A stretch of DNA of 64,000 nucleotides from assembly GCA_016785225.1 (NCBI GenBank), contig JAFBJZ010000623.1, forward strand, positions 1,650,501-1,714,500, read 5' to 3'. Each line of letters begins with the position of its first letter. Within the stretch, counting starts at the first letter, position 1. The translations under genes were made by a program, and so were the position numbers. This document shows positions 11,997-25,040 of the stretch, piece after piece. The notes under the pieces are model-generated. The model made no database searches. It was not told the DNA's origin and was given only the letters and a program-made list of their open reading frames with translations. The stretch comes from Psettodes erumei. Its lineage: Eukaryota > Chordata > Actinopteri > Pleuronectiformes > Psettodidae.

Positions 11997-13828
11997 AGTT
12001 TCAACGTCCTATAAAAAATAAGCATAAACATCTGTTTTAATGTTTGATATATTTCCTTTTGTATTCCCACCATTCTTGTAAACCACCTTAAACTCAAGGA
12101 AACACCCAGATGATACATTGTCCCATTTTCTTCTGGTTCTAATGTGTCTGAGGGTTCAGCTGTATTTGTCAGTGTGTTTACATGTCATGTCAGGATCAAG
12201 ATATGTCATGTTGGACAAGAAGATGATGAGACCTCCTCTTGAAGCGCAGACACTCTCAGGGGGCCAACTTCATTGGCTGGCTTTGTGTTATAGCCCTCAG
12301 TCGGGGGCCAATAGGAAGACAGCCAAGGGTTGTGACCCCGTCATATATGTCATCTTCAAAAATCAGTGGATTTACTGGTACAGCACATGCATGTTTCTGT
12401 ATATTGACGTGTCTGAAAAACTTGGATCCATTTTGTTACTCTGTATTTTAATAAAACATGGAAAAAATGGTTTTATAATGTGTGAAATTGTGATCAAACA
12501 TGTCTCTATGTCTGATACCTAAAATAACATCCCAAGAGTTAAATTATCTCCCAGTTTTCTTTAATTTTGAATGACGAACCAGCTCTTAAATATAAAGTTT
12601 ATTGATAACGTACTGTCAAGATTATTCCCATACCTTCTCAGAATGAAAAGGCATGTTATCGTTCACATACATTAAGTGTCCAAAGCCTTGAATTAACAGA
12701 TTTTATTCTCCAGATGTGCTCTGGATTTTATCAAAGTGTCCTTGTTGTCACACATATGTTGTATGCAGACAATGAAGTGCACTCACACACACACACACAT
12801 AGACATGTTTGGGATTTTCCGTGTCTGACCATCTTACTAGCTAGCTGACTTTGGCAGTCCTGGAGCAGACTCTTGCCTAATATTGATTGGCTTGTCTGTG
12901 CAGAGACAGATGAATGCATTAGTACCCAGCTCACCCTGCCACTGGAAATATATTAAGTTCATGTATTAGGCACCCTGTCTGGTTGCCATGGAGATGCACT
13001 GGGAGTGAGGGACCGGGAGTGGGGAGAGATGGGTGGGGAGGATGGGAGACAAGTGGGGGATACAGGATGTGATGAGGCAATTGACTTGATTTGTAGTCCC
13101 GCTCTCTCTTCTTCTTTTCCTGCCTCTTTCACCCCCTCTTCCCTCATGCACCTTTATTTCTCTCCTCACTTCATTTCCCTTTGTCCCCTAACATTCTTTT
13201 CGCTGCTACTTTTCAAAATTTCTCAACTCAACCAGCAAGAATATGCACTTTCTCTGTCTCGTTGCTCACTGTTGCATTGAATTTGTCATCCCTTTTGTTC
13301 ATTTTTTCTCTCTCTCCATTGGCTTTCACTCTCCGTCTCTCGGCATCCCCACACCACCAGTTAGACTTTTATTTCTCTTGGGCTTTCTTGCCGACATTTT
13401 CCCCACTTTATCCCTCCACATACATAAGCATTTAACTCCCTCTTCATCTGCCCCCCACACCCCCACCCCCAACTGCTGCCGCCACCACCGCCTCCCTCCT
13501 TGGCTCACTCCATCTCTGTGCTCTGCAGTAAAACTGGTGCATTGAGGCAGCAGGAAATGGGGACTAGAGACAATAGAATGGAGGGATGTATAGAGTGGAG
13601 GCTGTGATGTTCTCCTCTTAAACCAAAGCATGTTCAGGAATTACTACACTAGTTGTACATTTTCTTAATCTGACTTTTAATTTCACTTGGCATATGCACA
13701 TGCAATTCATATTTAAGGCTTAATTTTTCGTGCTTCTCCTGGAGTAACCTTGGAGATTGTAGTCACCATGAGACCAGGGTTTGAATAAAAACAGAAAGCT
13801 TTGCTCAGTTGGATGCTAACATTGCAAA
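11997..13828. other. Spacer between miR-125a and spaca6
   Basis: No coding sequence is recognised. A short CA repeat lies near 12,783-12,800. Pyrimidine-rich and purine-rich tracts occur at about 13,090-13,540. The interval must contain the spaca6 transcription start unless spaca6 shares the upstream microRNA transcript. No TATA box at a convincing distance from the start codon was seen. Confidence 0.5.
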
Positions 13829-15475
13829 ATGTGCACCTCTTCTTTGTGGCTCATGTGTGTCAGCTTGCTGTTTGGCACCTCTCTCAGCTGCTATCAGTGC
13901 TTCGTCGACGTGCAAGACAGTTTTCGCCTGTGTTGGGGTCACATTTTGACAGAGCACAATGTTAGAAATGTGGACTCCTGCTTCAGGAAGCTGGACCGTA
14001 TATTCAACAACAATGAGAGAGTGATTGTGGCTGGCAGAGTGGGTATGGAAAATTATTTCTCTTTGAGAACATATTTGAATGAGCAAACCAGGTCTAAGTA
14101 GCCATTGGAAAACAATTTGTTATAGCGGTTGTATACAGCTGGTTCATACTTGTGTCATATTTGTCCCTCTTTCAGGTAACGGTTATGACATACGGTTGAA
14201 GGAACTTATGGACGCAGAGATCCTGCCCATGGTAGAAGAATTTGACAAAAAGCTGAATGACGGTAGCCCAGCACCTGCTCTGACAGACACAAGTCCAACA
14301 GTTTAGTCTTTAGAGTGTCAGAATTAATAAGTAAGGTCAGAAATAGAGGAGAGTTAGAAATGAGAGATTTCAAATGATGCCCTAAAGCACATAATTCACC
14401 AGCACGTGTTGAGCCAAATATTTCTGCCTCCCTCCTTCTCCTCCTCCTCCTTTCCATCTATCAGACACAGTGTATGAGGAAAGGTTGCAGACAGCAGCAG
14501 ACAATTTCATTGCAGCTGCCTCCAAACTGCCTAGAGGTGAGACATGGTCTCTTCCCCTTTCCTTCATCTTTTCATCTCAAGTGAGGCCCATATTTGGTCA
14601 TTAAAGCTCCATCTGATCTCTGTAGTCTCCCTTTTAGAAGCTAGTTATGGCCTCTGAAAAACCATGGAGAATAAAGGAAGCAGTCACATTAACCAACTCA
14701 CGGATGTTAGCATTAATTTTAACCTAATAATAATTAAATATATAATAATTTAATAACCTAAAGTCACCTGATTGAAGTAAAATTTGACGGTGTTTCTTTA
14801 CTGTCTTTCATTCTTTTCACAGTCTCTGGGTGTTTCCCTCCATGTGGTTAGTAACTTAATTCCTTTTTGTTTCTTCAATATGACCAGCTCTTTTACCAGA
14901 AACAAGATGTCTTGTATCAGCTTATCAATAATATACTATAATTTAATGTCTCCATCAGGTTTTCAGAGTGCAGGTGCAGTGTACAACTGTGTTACCTGTC
15001 AGTATGACTCATGTGAATTCCCTCTGGACTGTCCAGGTGAGGATTAATAATAATCTGTCAAACATATGGGATTGCTGGTACTGTTACATCACAATTTCTA
15101 AGCAGGAAAAAAGGTGTGCTAATCCAGACTTGACACATCCTTACATAACTATATTTTCACCACCATAAGAATTTGCTCTTGATCCTTGAAATGCTCTTAG
15201 CAGAAAGTCAGGATTTGAAAAAGAGACCGAGGCGAGGTTTTATTTCCACACATTATATCTTTTTGCACAGAGCCCCCGAGGTACTCTTTAAGTCCTTGGC
15301 TTCTTTATGCAAGGTGACAGTTGACTCCCACACACAACGGTATTCGTATCAACCCCTGTACAGCACAGCCACTGTTTAGCATATCATCATTTTTACTCCA
15401 CTCCTCAGAGACTGTGCTTAAGTATTATCATTAAGGAGAGCTCAGACTGCGAGAACTGGCCCCCTGTGAATGTTA

Positions 15476-15511
<36 letters not shown>

Positions 15512-17771
15512 CGTGTGCATGCATGCATATGTGTGTGTGTGTGGGGGGGGGGACTACATGTTTATTTCAGTTAAAGAAATTAAAGTAATGGAGAATAGCA
15601 GGAGCCAAATGCGGTGCGATGTGCCATTTCATCTACCAAATGAGGTCTTGATCATCTGGAGGTTTGCAGAAGAGGTAAGCTTAGCGTTTGGTGAAGCATT
15701 CAGGGTCACAGCAGTACCTTTAAAGGAATACATCGACAGGTTTGGGGGGAAATGGGCATATTGGCTTTCTTGTTGAGCGTGAGCTGAGATAGCATTCTCA
15801 TATGTGTGTGGTAAATTAGGAAGCTGGAGCCAGGAGTTGATTATCTTAGCATAAAGAGTGGAAGCAGGTGGTAACAGCTAGCCTGGTTCTGTCTTATGGT
15901 TAAAAGAAAAACAAAAAGCTCCTCCAACCAATAGCAGGGTTTTTGCAGTGTGACACTATTCACAAATGAAGCACTTTATTTTCAAATGTCCTCCGTATGA
16001 ACATCCTGATTTTGTAACTTACTGAGATGCAGCTACAAAGTCTAACCAGTGGATGTGAAGCATTTTACAGGGCTAAATCTGCCCTATATCATGAAATAGG
16101 GCAGTCTGCAAACAAGAGAGCTGTGCTTAAATAACTCTTAAGTCTTTTATGTGAGTACTGTCTCTGAGCCAACTGTAAACTAAGCAGTCCATAACAGCTG
16201 TTACTATTCAGACAATAAATGGTAGCACAGAAATAGACACAGTCCTCCCATCCATCTTTCCAACACACCCCTGCACAACACAACACAACACAACATAACA
16301 CAACAGTGAGTCAAGAGGCTGCTTCAGGATCAGTTTGCATCAGCACCCCCAAAGCTCACTAATTAAAATGATATATCTTTTTTTAATGTATGCAAGAGAC
16401 AATGTGGTAATTAGTAAAGTTAAGAGGTACTGGTAGGTTTAACCTTTTTCCATTATTTATGTAAAGGTAAGTTTACTGGCATCTGACTGTAGCTTCATGA
16501 TTACCAATGCTAAATGTAATGGTGTCACTTCTCTCAACTAACTCCCAGCATGAAAGCAAATTCCAAAATTTTAGACTGGTCCTCTAACACTGCACACAAG
16601 AATATATGATCCCTACTTTCACTAAGTATTTATTGCTCCAGGTGAAATCTCAGCAGGTGGATCAGTTTAAAGAAGTGACTGCAGGGATGGACAGGCTCTA
16701 TTCCATCCCTTCAGCCAGCTTGCAGCATCAAGGCACCTACCTGTGTGAGATCTACTCAAGCCAACGCTCCATTGTGAGATTATACTACTATCTCACAGGT
16801 AAAAAGATGCCCCACTTTTGGAAAAAAAGAGTTTGAAATTGTGATTGATTAATAATAGATAGGAGGACACTATAATAGGGTTTGTCCTCATCATGTAAAT
16901 GTTGGAAGGAATGTAGAAGAAATAATGCAAATTTCATCTATATACAGTATTTTGATCATGTTAAATGTTACAATGGGTTTTCTATAGGTACAGATTTAAT
17001 TTTTTATCTCATTGACTGTAGTGTTTCTGGAAATAACAAATAAAAGTGGATGAATATACTGAATATAATACTTTATGAATACTGAGAATAACTTCTTCAA
17101 AAGTGAACCCCCAGCACAGAAAAATAGGAACAGCAAATTATAAACATGGAGAAAAAGATTGATAAAATATTGATTGTATTAATCATCAAATCGGGTTGAA
17201 TTGCTGCGCTACGTAAAGTTAAAGACAATCAGTGAAATAAATCTGTAAGTATATGTAAAGTGGTGGTTTTGTATTTATGCATATAAATGCCACCATCATC
17301 TTATTACTTTATGTGAGTTCCACTCCTCCGCTGTATTCCTTCTCTTCTTGTGTGTGTCTCTCTCTAAGTGACCCCCCAGGTTGTGGCAGGCCACACAGAG
17401 CTGCAGGAGATATTCGAACTGTCTCTCCTCCCAGGGGGGCGGTTACTCCCTCCGCACGGTGGTCCTCCCCTCCTCCCCCTCCTCCCTTCACCAATGCTTC
17501 TCGCAGCCTGTTTAACTGCTGTGTTGCTACTGCTACTCCTTTCCCTGAGGTAAAAAACTGTTCTTTGCACGACATGAGACATAAGCTGCATAAACTGCAT
17601 AAGCTGCTTAAATGAAACCTAAATGCAAGGTGGCCTTTGACATTTGGACCCCACTTTACTATAACAGTATATACATCTAATATCTCCCACTTTTTCTTTG
17701 GCTGTTTTAGGGTTCTGCATTGGGCATTGACATCAGAAACGGAACAGCTTTTCAGTGGAATAAGATGTTGA
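13829..17771 (+). CDS. spaca6: Sperm acrosome membrane-associated protein 6 (SPACA6), eight coding exons
   Basis: Coding exons are 13829-14042, 14176-14262, 14465-14536, 14959-15036, 15571-15674, 16642-16798, 17369-17549 and 17711-17771. All introns are GT-AG, and the 954 nt give 317 residues, close to my recollection of about 324 for human SPACA6. Residues 1-20 are a signal peptide. A CXXC (21-24) opens the Izumo-type helical region. A second CXXC (135-138) with C143 and C149 forms the hinge. An Ig-like domain follows, with C166, W180 and C220 in a GTYLC motif. A leucine-rich membrane segment spans about 279-297, then a short tail. SPACA6 is a type I sperm membrane protein needed for sperm-egg fusion, including in zebrafish, and is known to work with IZUMO1 and TMEM81. 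Position between miR-125a and has1 supports orthology. The exon 7 juxtamembrane segment is unusually rich in Pro, Leu and Gly. Confidence 0.92.
15479..15542. repeat. GT-rich microsatellite in spaca6 intron 4
   Basis: Imperfect GT array with GC and CAT interruptions. It is followed by a run of G ending only about 20 bases before the exon 5 acceptor. Confidence 0.9.
15720..16410. mobile_element. Interrupted teleost nonautonomous element in spaca6 intron 5
   Basis: Text at about 15,725-15,930 (GAAATGGGCATATTGGCTTT, then TTAGCATAAAGAGTGGAAGC and AACAGCTAGCCTGG) matches, from memory, a repeat very common in percomorph genomes. Its expected continuation (AAAGCTCACTAATTAAAATG) appears only at about 16,350. 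The roughly 400 bases between look like a nested insertion that includes the ACAAC array. The family name is not certain. Confidence 0.6.
16267..16303. repeat. Short (ACAAC)n pentanucleotide array
   Basis: About seven imperfect CACAA/ACAAC units within the intron 5 insertion. Confidence 0.85.
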
Positions 17772-17808
17772 TCTACGATTCTTGCAGAAAGAAAGCTATG
17801 TCTAGTGC

Positions 17809-17814
17809 AATAAA
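17809..17814 (+). terminator. spaca6 polyadenylation signal
   Basis: AATAAA lies 38 bases after the spaca6 stop codon, giving a very short 3' untranslated region. This is the first such hexamer downstream. Confidence 0.7.
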
Positions 17815-20800
17815 AGCATTTCAAAAAGCCTCAAGCCACGGTCTTCGACAGTGTACGTCGTGGCATACAGAAAACCTGCGTGTGACCGCTTTCACCACTA
17901 GAGGGCAGGATGTGTGTCTACTAAGGCTACACTGTGCTCTGTAGACAGTAAGAGTGGTGGGAAAGTGCTACAACCACTGCATTTACTCAATTAGTGTACT
18001 TACTGTAAATTAAATATGAAGCTTCTTTGTGCTGCTTGGCAGCTATAGAAACTTTCCATATTCTTTTTTCTGTACAAGAACCTATATACTATAACGATTA
18101 TTTTCATATCATGCATTATTATAGACTGAATTGCCAACACTAAGTAATGATTAAAGGCTCCACTTCAGCCAAAAATTATTAAAATTCTGTTAAGTCATAA
18201 GAAATAATAAGGCACTAATATTATATCAAAATGAATATTACTCTGAAAGTGAACCTACTGTAAAATTAATAACTTTAGATATTTTAAGCAGACTGATAAC
18301 ACTTTTTACATACATTTTCAGCACAGGATAAAACGTGAAAAAACTAATCTAAAGAATAACATTAAGTGCAGGGCTGTAGATTCCCCCTCAAAACAAGGTA
18401 CTTTTAGTTTTTACAACATACTGTGAGTTGACACATTGCTACTGTATTTTTGTTTATCAATGCCATTATGAAAAGTGTGACAGCTATTGTCTATGGCCTT
18501 CGTTGGTACTGGATTTTAACAGTGCACAGAGAGGTTTGGGCTGATGCGTTTGATGCAGTTATATTAGAGGCTATATGACTCTCATATGGGTAACGGGGAG
18601 CAACAATATGGAGAGATTGCTTTTTGATTCAGACAGGGTGATGTGCATATTGGCAGGAAGAGCTGTAGAAGCATCGTGACAGAAGGACCCCATAACCAGT
18701 AAGAAGGAATGGGACAAAAGGGAGTGAAGGGGAATCCTGTCTTAAGCATCAGGACTTCATTCAGCAGAGGGAGCACAGTGGTGTTGAAGAGGGAGGATGA
18801 AGTAACACTGAGCAGGTCGTGGCTGGGGTTGCACAGTTAATGGCTGAGAAAAACCTGGATGAAGAGTGTTGGACTCGGTGTCATCCAGACAGATGTACTG
18901 ATAAATAAAGAAAATACATATTACATGAGTAAAGAAAATGATCACCAAACTGTCAAGAAATTAAGGTAAACTTCCTTTGTGTCATTGTGAAAGTGTGAAA
19001 GGATACAGCTCCCTGAAGGAGTTAATCCTTCAGGTGCCCACAAGGAGGCAGCAACACACATTCCCACATGACCTCTCACACCAGATACAGTATCAATAGA
19101 AGTAGATGTCATCCCAAACATATACAATATATTTAGCGAGAATTTGCATTGAACTTTGATTTACATTGCGTCACAACGCTATGGTCCAGACAATATGTGG
19201 TTGCTAAAACAAAAAGGAAAACATGCTCAAAAACCAGTCTGACTCACATGCGAGGATGGGGCAATACTTAAGTTGCAAGATGAATTTTTAAGTAACAAAT
19301 GTGTCACTGCAGTCACATTGTATATTTGCCCACATTTTCATCAGTTCAGAAGTCAGTAAGCATAACATAATCAGTTCTACTTATCCTGTTGTGATCTTTA
19401 ACCTCAAGCGACCACTCTGTGCGCAAAAATGTCAGAAAACACTAGCGTGTACCTGTGACATCCTATCTGACGTTCAAGATGCTGCATCAGCTTGAACTCC
19501 ACTGGTGACCTGTTACTGAATCATTGATGCTTTTGAATTATATGCATTATGGCTAGAAACTTTTTTGATCTACATTGTCAAAATTTATTACAATGATTTT
19601 CTATGAATTCTGCTGCTCAAATTTATCTTTATCTTTGGACCTGAAGCATAAAATTTTGTTCCACTTGGCTGTGAAAGCGGCATCACGAGTACAACAGTGA
19701 GTTCCCAAAGAGAGAAGGGAACGGTGTGTTTAAATTTTGAGCACATGGATATCCAGTAAATTAAACACACAACAGCAACGGTCAAATTAAAGTGTTCTAC
19801 CACAAAGCCTTTTACTTGTTCCTAAGTAGTTAGTTTCCTCCTGTTTTGTTCCGATAGCTGTGGAGCAACAGACCATAGCTGTGGTTCGTGGTTCCAGGCA
19901 CGAGAAGGTGATATCAAACAGCTCAGGCACAATCTGCTCTTGTGGGTATCACCCCACACCAGTCCCTGCATTTACCACTGCACTCCTTCTTTGAAAGAAA
20001 AGGATTCACACAGAGATAATACACATAAAGATTTCCACTGTAGACTATATTAGGAAAGAAAAATCTCAGTCATGGATTTCAGAAACACTGAGGTTATGAG
20101 TCCAGAAATCAACCCCCCCAAGTCACTCTCATTCAACCCTAAAGGTTATTGGCCTAAATGTAGTATTGAGTCTAAGGATGCAGCAAACAGCCTGTAAAAT
20201 ATGTGCGATTTCACAATTTTATATACAATCTATATATGGTATAAGCCTCTATTATATATATTATATCTATGATGGATTCACACTAAATACAATACATTTG
20301 TACATATAGATTTGGATGATTTAGACCACACAAGTAATGGTCACTAAGTCCCTCACACTGAGTGTGTGAAAGGAGTGTTCATCATCTTGGCATGACGTGT
20401 GTTTGAGCTGCATATGAATCTGGACTTTATACAGACAAGTAAAGGCGAGAGCTGTATGTTCCTTCATCCTTCTCCCATTACCTCTCCCCTGTTTACAGGA
20501 ACAACAATTTCTGTAGGTACAAAGACTGGCCAACCCTGGTCATTCATATTTTCCTTTGCAAGGCCCTTCCTTTGTCCCAGGAGTTTTAACCAGTTGTACA
20601 GGGGTTGAGCAGAATCACTGAGGATTAGCTCAGCCTTACTCAGAATGAGGACTTTCCACAGTTGAGCAGCTGATAGCTGGTCGTACCAATTGCCTATACT
20701 TGCCATCTTGACTACACAATATGCTGCAACTTCAGAATACCTTGTCCTTGGATATACATGTTACAAAAACAAAATCAAATAACGCCAAAAGGCAGGTTGC

Positions 20801-23800
20801 TCTGAAGGAGAGCCTTCAGCTGTAACATGTAACAATCACTATGAAAACTGTTCTAATTTCTCAAAAAAGCCCTTTGCAGTAGAACATTTGTTAAACTTCA
20901 TCTGGACATCAGTCCCTTCTGTATCAATTAAGTTATGTGATCAAAATATATATTCATATGCAAACCAACTGTACACCTCAAGACATGTAGAGACAATTAT
21001 GCTGACACCTCAGGATATTATAACAGCAGTAGGAGGGAGACTGTCCTGACAAAGAGCCGGTTATCTATCAGAAATACAAAAGAAAAGTATGACTCAAAAA
21101 AGTAACGGTTAAGGAAGTTAAGGTTAAAGTTAAGGAAGTACTGTTAATATAAACACACAGACTGTGGTAATGGAGGAGAAAAGGAAGATTCCGCAGTACT
21201 TTAACACTTATGTGATAATTTACAAGTTCCGCAAGATTTTATTTACATGTCCCGAAGTATAGTAGGCATATAGTCATTTTTCCCCATGGTATTCCTGAGT
21301 GCAAATTAGTAGTTATTATTATTAGTAGTAAGCTGATACTGCAAACTCAGGGAAAAACATTCAATTAAATTAATGTTTTTTTTCCACAAACTGAGTGAAT
21401 CTTTTAAAATGTTGTCATTGTCATTATCAGTTGCTTCCTAATCTTTAAATGTTCAAATGAAATACCTGATCAGAAGGTTTTAACATGACATTGAAAACAT
21501 TATTTTAAGAATATTTCATTTACCGTACCTTTCAGTTAAGTTTTATTTCATAAACAGTCTTGTTACACAGCTTTTGAAATGTAGGATAAATATCAGTGTG
21601 ACAGTTTAGCATAAAAAGAACTTGTTTACCCATAACTGGGTTTAAATCTCATTTAGTTCTGCTGAGCGTTTAGAAATGTTTTGTCTGTCCCTATAGTGAA
21701 TGATGTTCCTTTGCTGGAGAAAACACACTGTGAGGACAGACTGGGATCCATGAGCTTTATAAAGCACTTGTAGAGTATCTAAATATAGTTACAGACATGA
21801 GTCAACATCGAACATGTCATCTAACGGGCACGTTGCTTGTATTTTTTCCCACTGGGTTGCCCAGTTGCCAAGACAACCAGTGATGCATAGTGACAAGACT
21901 TCCAGCAGGAAAGGTGAAACCTGATGTATCGGAATTTTTTTTTGTGTGTTACTCCAGATTAGTTCTGCACCAGTTCTGCACTTAGACCTTTACAGGTTTA
22001 TGATTTTTATAGCAAATTTTTGCAGACGTAGATAAAAATTTAAAACTGCACCGAAGTTAGCTAGTAGTTAATTTTCATCTGTTATCCCAGGGCAGATAGA
22101 CACCAAACCATCAGATACAGCAAATACAGTACATAAACCAGCACCCCAACTCACTCGCTTTAGCCAAATAGGTAACAGGCAAGCAACAAGGAATGCCCCA
22201 TCATTAAAGATTTATGTAAAAAAAAAAAAACTCCAACATGATGACAGATCCATAAATCTTTCCTTTCTCTCAGAAGTACAGTGTGTGTGGGTTAAAGGTG
22301 TAATTCTTTAGTCTGTAACTTTGAGGCTTTACTCCATGCTGTACACCCATCCTCAAGAGGCAGTCATGGCTGACTTATTTGTTTGTTTAGTTGCAATTTA
22401 TCATAATCTGAACACACTTGAATTCTGTAAATAAACTATTCTTTTGTAGAAAATACCATCAATTTATCCAAACAAAGCTTATTTAACTGCAGTTAACATT
22501 TTGAAAATATGTGACAACTTGTGTTTTCTTGCCTGTTACACAATGTCTCAGGCAGAAATGATTTGAATTTAATGAGGGAAATAACTGCTCCATTATGATA
22601 TTTTCAAAATCATACGAACAGTTACAAAGAGCTCGCTCCCTTATTTCTGTACTTGTTTAGTTAGAAGAGATGATAGTGTATCTCATCGGTCCCATGAGTT
22701 CACAAATTTTGGGACAGATGCTCATTGTTGTGCCATTCCAGTATACAAAATTACTAATCCGAAGTACCATTGACTGCACTGAGGGGGGGAACTACAGTGC
22801 CAGTTCAAAAACAAAAATGTATGTTTGGCACCGCTTTTCACCGCTTTGCTCCATACAGTCACTCGAAACCTTTTGGGAAAGTCATGGGCTTTGATTAGTG
22901 TCTGCTGGTATGCAGCTTCAAACGATGTGTTTTTGCGCAAGTTCCAGGAAATGATGGCAGCTCCACCAGTATGAGTGTGCGTGCTGCAGCTGACCATGGA
23001 GTCATCAGATGAAAGCCGTCTCTGCAGACCGAGGAACACCCCTAAGTTTAATTTGTCCAAATACCCATTGCCAAAAATAACTAAATAATATAATGGAAGT
23101 CTCCATTCTTATTCAAGATAATGGTTCATCTCTCATCCCTCGCCCAGTCTTCTGCGATACACAAAGGAGTTAAAGAAAAATAATTAAATGTAAACCATAA
23201 ATAATAAGTGGTAAATAGTGGGATGGCAATGGTAAACAGAAGCCATACCAACAAAATAGTTATCTTTATGTTGACCAAAAGTTTGTCATTATTTATGATA
23301 CATTGCAAGTAATATGATAACCTCCATTGTACCAGTTTCCTCTTACCAACCACAACGCTGGCAGTCTTTTTATTGCTCAACATATCAGCTGGTATTAATT
23401 TGGACGTCAGTGCAGCCATCATGACGGAAGAAGTCGTAAAGACATGATGGTTTTCACATGTTGTCAGGGAGCTACTGCTTGTTACTTGTTAATTCAGCCC
23501 ATCCTCCTCGGTGAATCCCCACTTCCTCCAAGACAAAAGGACTTACTCGGATGGACTGAGACCAAAAAGAATTTGATGCTGAAGGTGACAGGGCACTCTG
23601 TGGCCTATACTTCTGCTTCCAATTTTTTTACAAATCAAATGTGTGTCCCATGAGCCAGCAGAAACTGTTCTTCCTTTCTGATAACAGAGAGGGAGGCCCA
23701 GACAGGGTGGGGGAGGAGAGGTTAATTAAAAACAGACATGAAGGGAAGTGATGCTTGACTTTGTCAGACTTTTGCTTCGCCCCTCTCTATATCCTTTGCC

Positions 23801-25019
23801 TGACTCATTGCAGTCTTTAACTGTACAGAAACAGAATTCTGCTGAATCACTGCAGAGAGCTGTGATCCAGGTAGTCTACAGTGTGGGTGGAATATTCATG
23901 TATTATGGTATTGCTGGTGTTATTAGAGACCAAACAAGGTATCACTGTTAAAGCTGATGGGTAATGATAATGTTGCACTTGAGGAAATCCAGACACTTTT
24001 ACTCATATGAGAAAATACTCTTGGCAGCCAGACCACAGTTGTTTAAGGCCTTGACTCATGGATTCTCTGGCAGATTGTCAGGCAGATGGTCTATGCTGTC
24101 CAGTACCAGATATGTTTCCAGATGCTGCAGTGGTCTTGTGGTCATCTCACCATTATTATTTGTTTGTTAATACTAAGTAACATAAGTAAGTAAGTGGTGG
24201 GCACATGTGGAGCTAGGTTTAATTACTTTATACAGTTGGGAAGTTGATGCATATGAATGGGGTAGAGAATAATAACAGACAAATTTCTGGTACAAATATT
24301 TGAATTTATTTTTGTGGTTTTCTCTTTTTTGTAAAATATTGGATAATTTTATAATAAATTGTCTGACAATAGTGTGTTCGTCCATAGTTTCCTTGCTGTA
24401 TAATTTTATGTAAGAGATCATATTCAAGCACATTTCTTCTCACTGTTTATTTAATCCTTATTTTGTGCTGTGCTCCCTTAAAACTACAATTGTCAGCATA
24501 AAACTGACGTTGAGAATGCTCCTCATCTACATTAGAATGTGAACATCTAGCACTGGGTGTTGATCTCAAGAGCCACTTTAAACTGGGAGCACCTTATTTG
24601 CAATCCTGCCTCCAAACATTGACTGTCATTGTTGAAGACTTGTGCCCCTTTAACAACTCAGTGACAGCTTTATAGTTGTTTATTAACATTACAAAACAGG
24701 CAGGCACTCCCGCTGGACTTTAAATGCCCTCTATAAGAGCTCTACCCTCCCTGTTTTGAAAAATATAATTCTATAAAAAACAGAAGTAACACGGTTTTCT
24801 GCTTCTTCAGCTACTTCAAATACGGCAGAGCATCATCAAATTTGTGACTCTGATTCAGAACAATGTGGACCTTCACTACTACACTGCTGCTACTATACTA
24901 ATGCTGTTAGTGTTAATGCCACTCTGTTATGTAACAACATGTCTTTGTGACAGAACAGATTTGGGCAAGTGTTCTGTTTTCTGTAAAGCGATATTGATCT
25001 ATATAAAACAGCACAGTGC
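17815..25019. other. Intergenic DNA between spaca6 and has1 (tail-to-tail)
   Basis: No recognised gene. The stretch is AT-rich with scattered open frames that look accidental. Two minus-strand segments are more protein-like than the rest. One at 20,464-20,706 is an 80-codon frame with balanced composition. The other pair lies at 22,722-23,422 and is listed separately. A purine-rich, relatively GC-rich patch at about 18,590-18,870 is also unlike its surroundings, but its frames are broken. Confidence 0.5.
22722..23422 (-). other. Unrecognised coding-like segments, possibly repeat-derived
   Basis: On the minus strand an ATG at 23,422 opens a 25-codon frame that runs to a good GTAAGAGG donor near 23,347, like a first coding exon. 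Further down, 22,722-23,060 holds a 112-codon frame with ordinary amino acid composition, including a WNLRKNTSF segment. I recognise neither and cannot show they are spliced together. A decayed or low-copy mobile element is the simplest explanation. No function is proposed. Confidence 0.25.
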
Positions 25020-25034
25020 ATATTAGAAAAATAC

Positions 25035-25040
25035 TTTATT
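25035..25040 (-). terminator. has1 polyadenylation signal (candidate)
   Basis: TTTATT on the plus strand is AATAAA on the has1 strand, about 935 bases after the stop codon. It would give a 3' untranslated region of roughly 0.95 kb, which is AT-rich with ATTTA-like motifs as is common in labile mRNAs. No nearer AATAAA was seen on this strand. Confidence 0.5.

Noticed and set aside
17309..17824. 171-codon minus-strand frame over the end of spaca6
   Set aside because: It is antisense to two verified spaca6 exons and lacks splice or family support.
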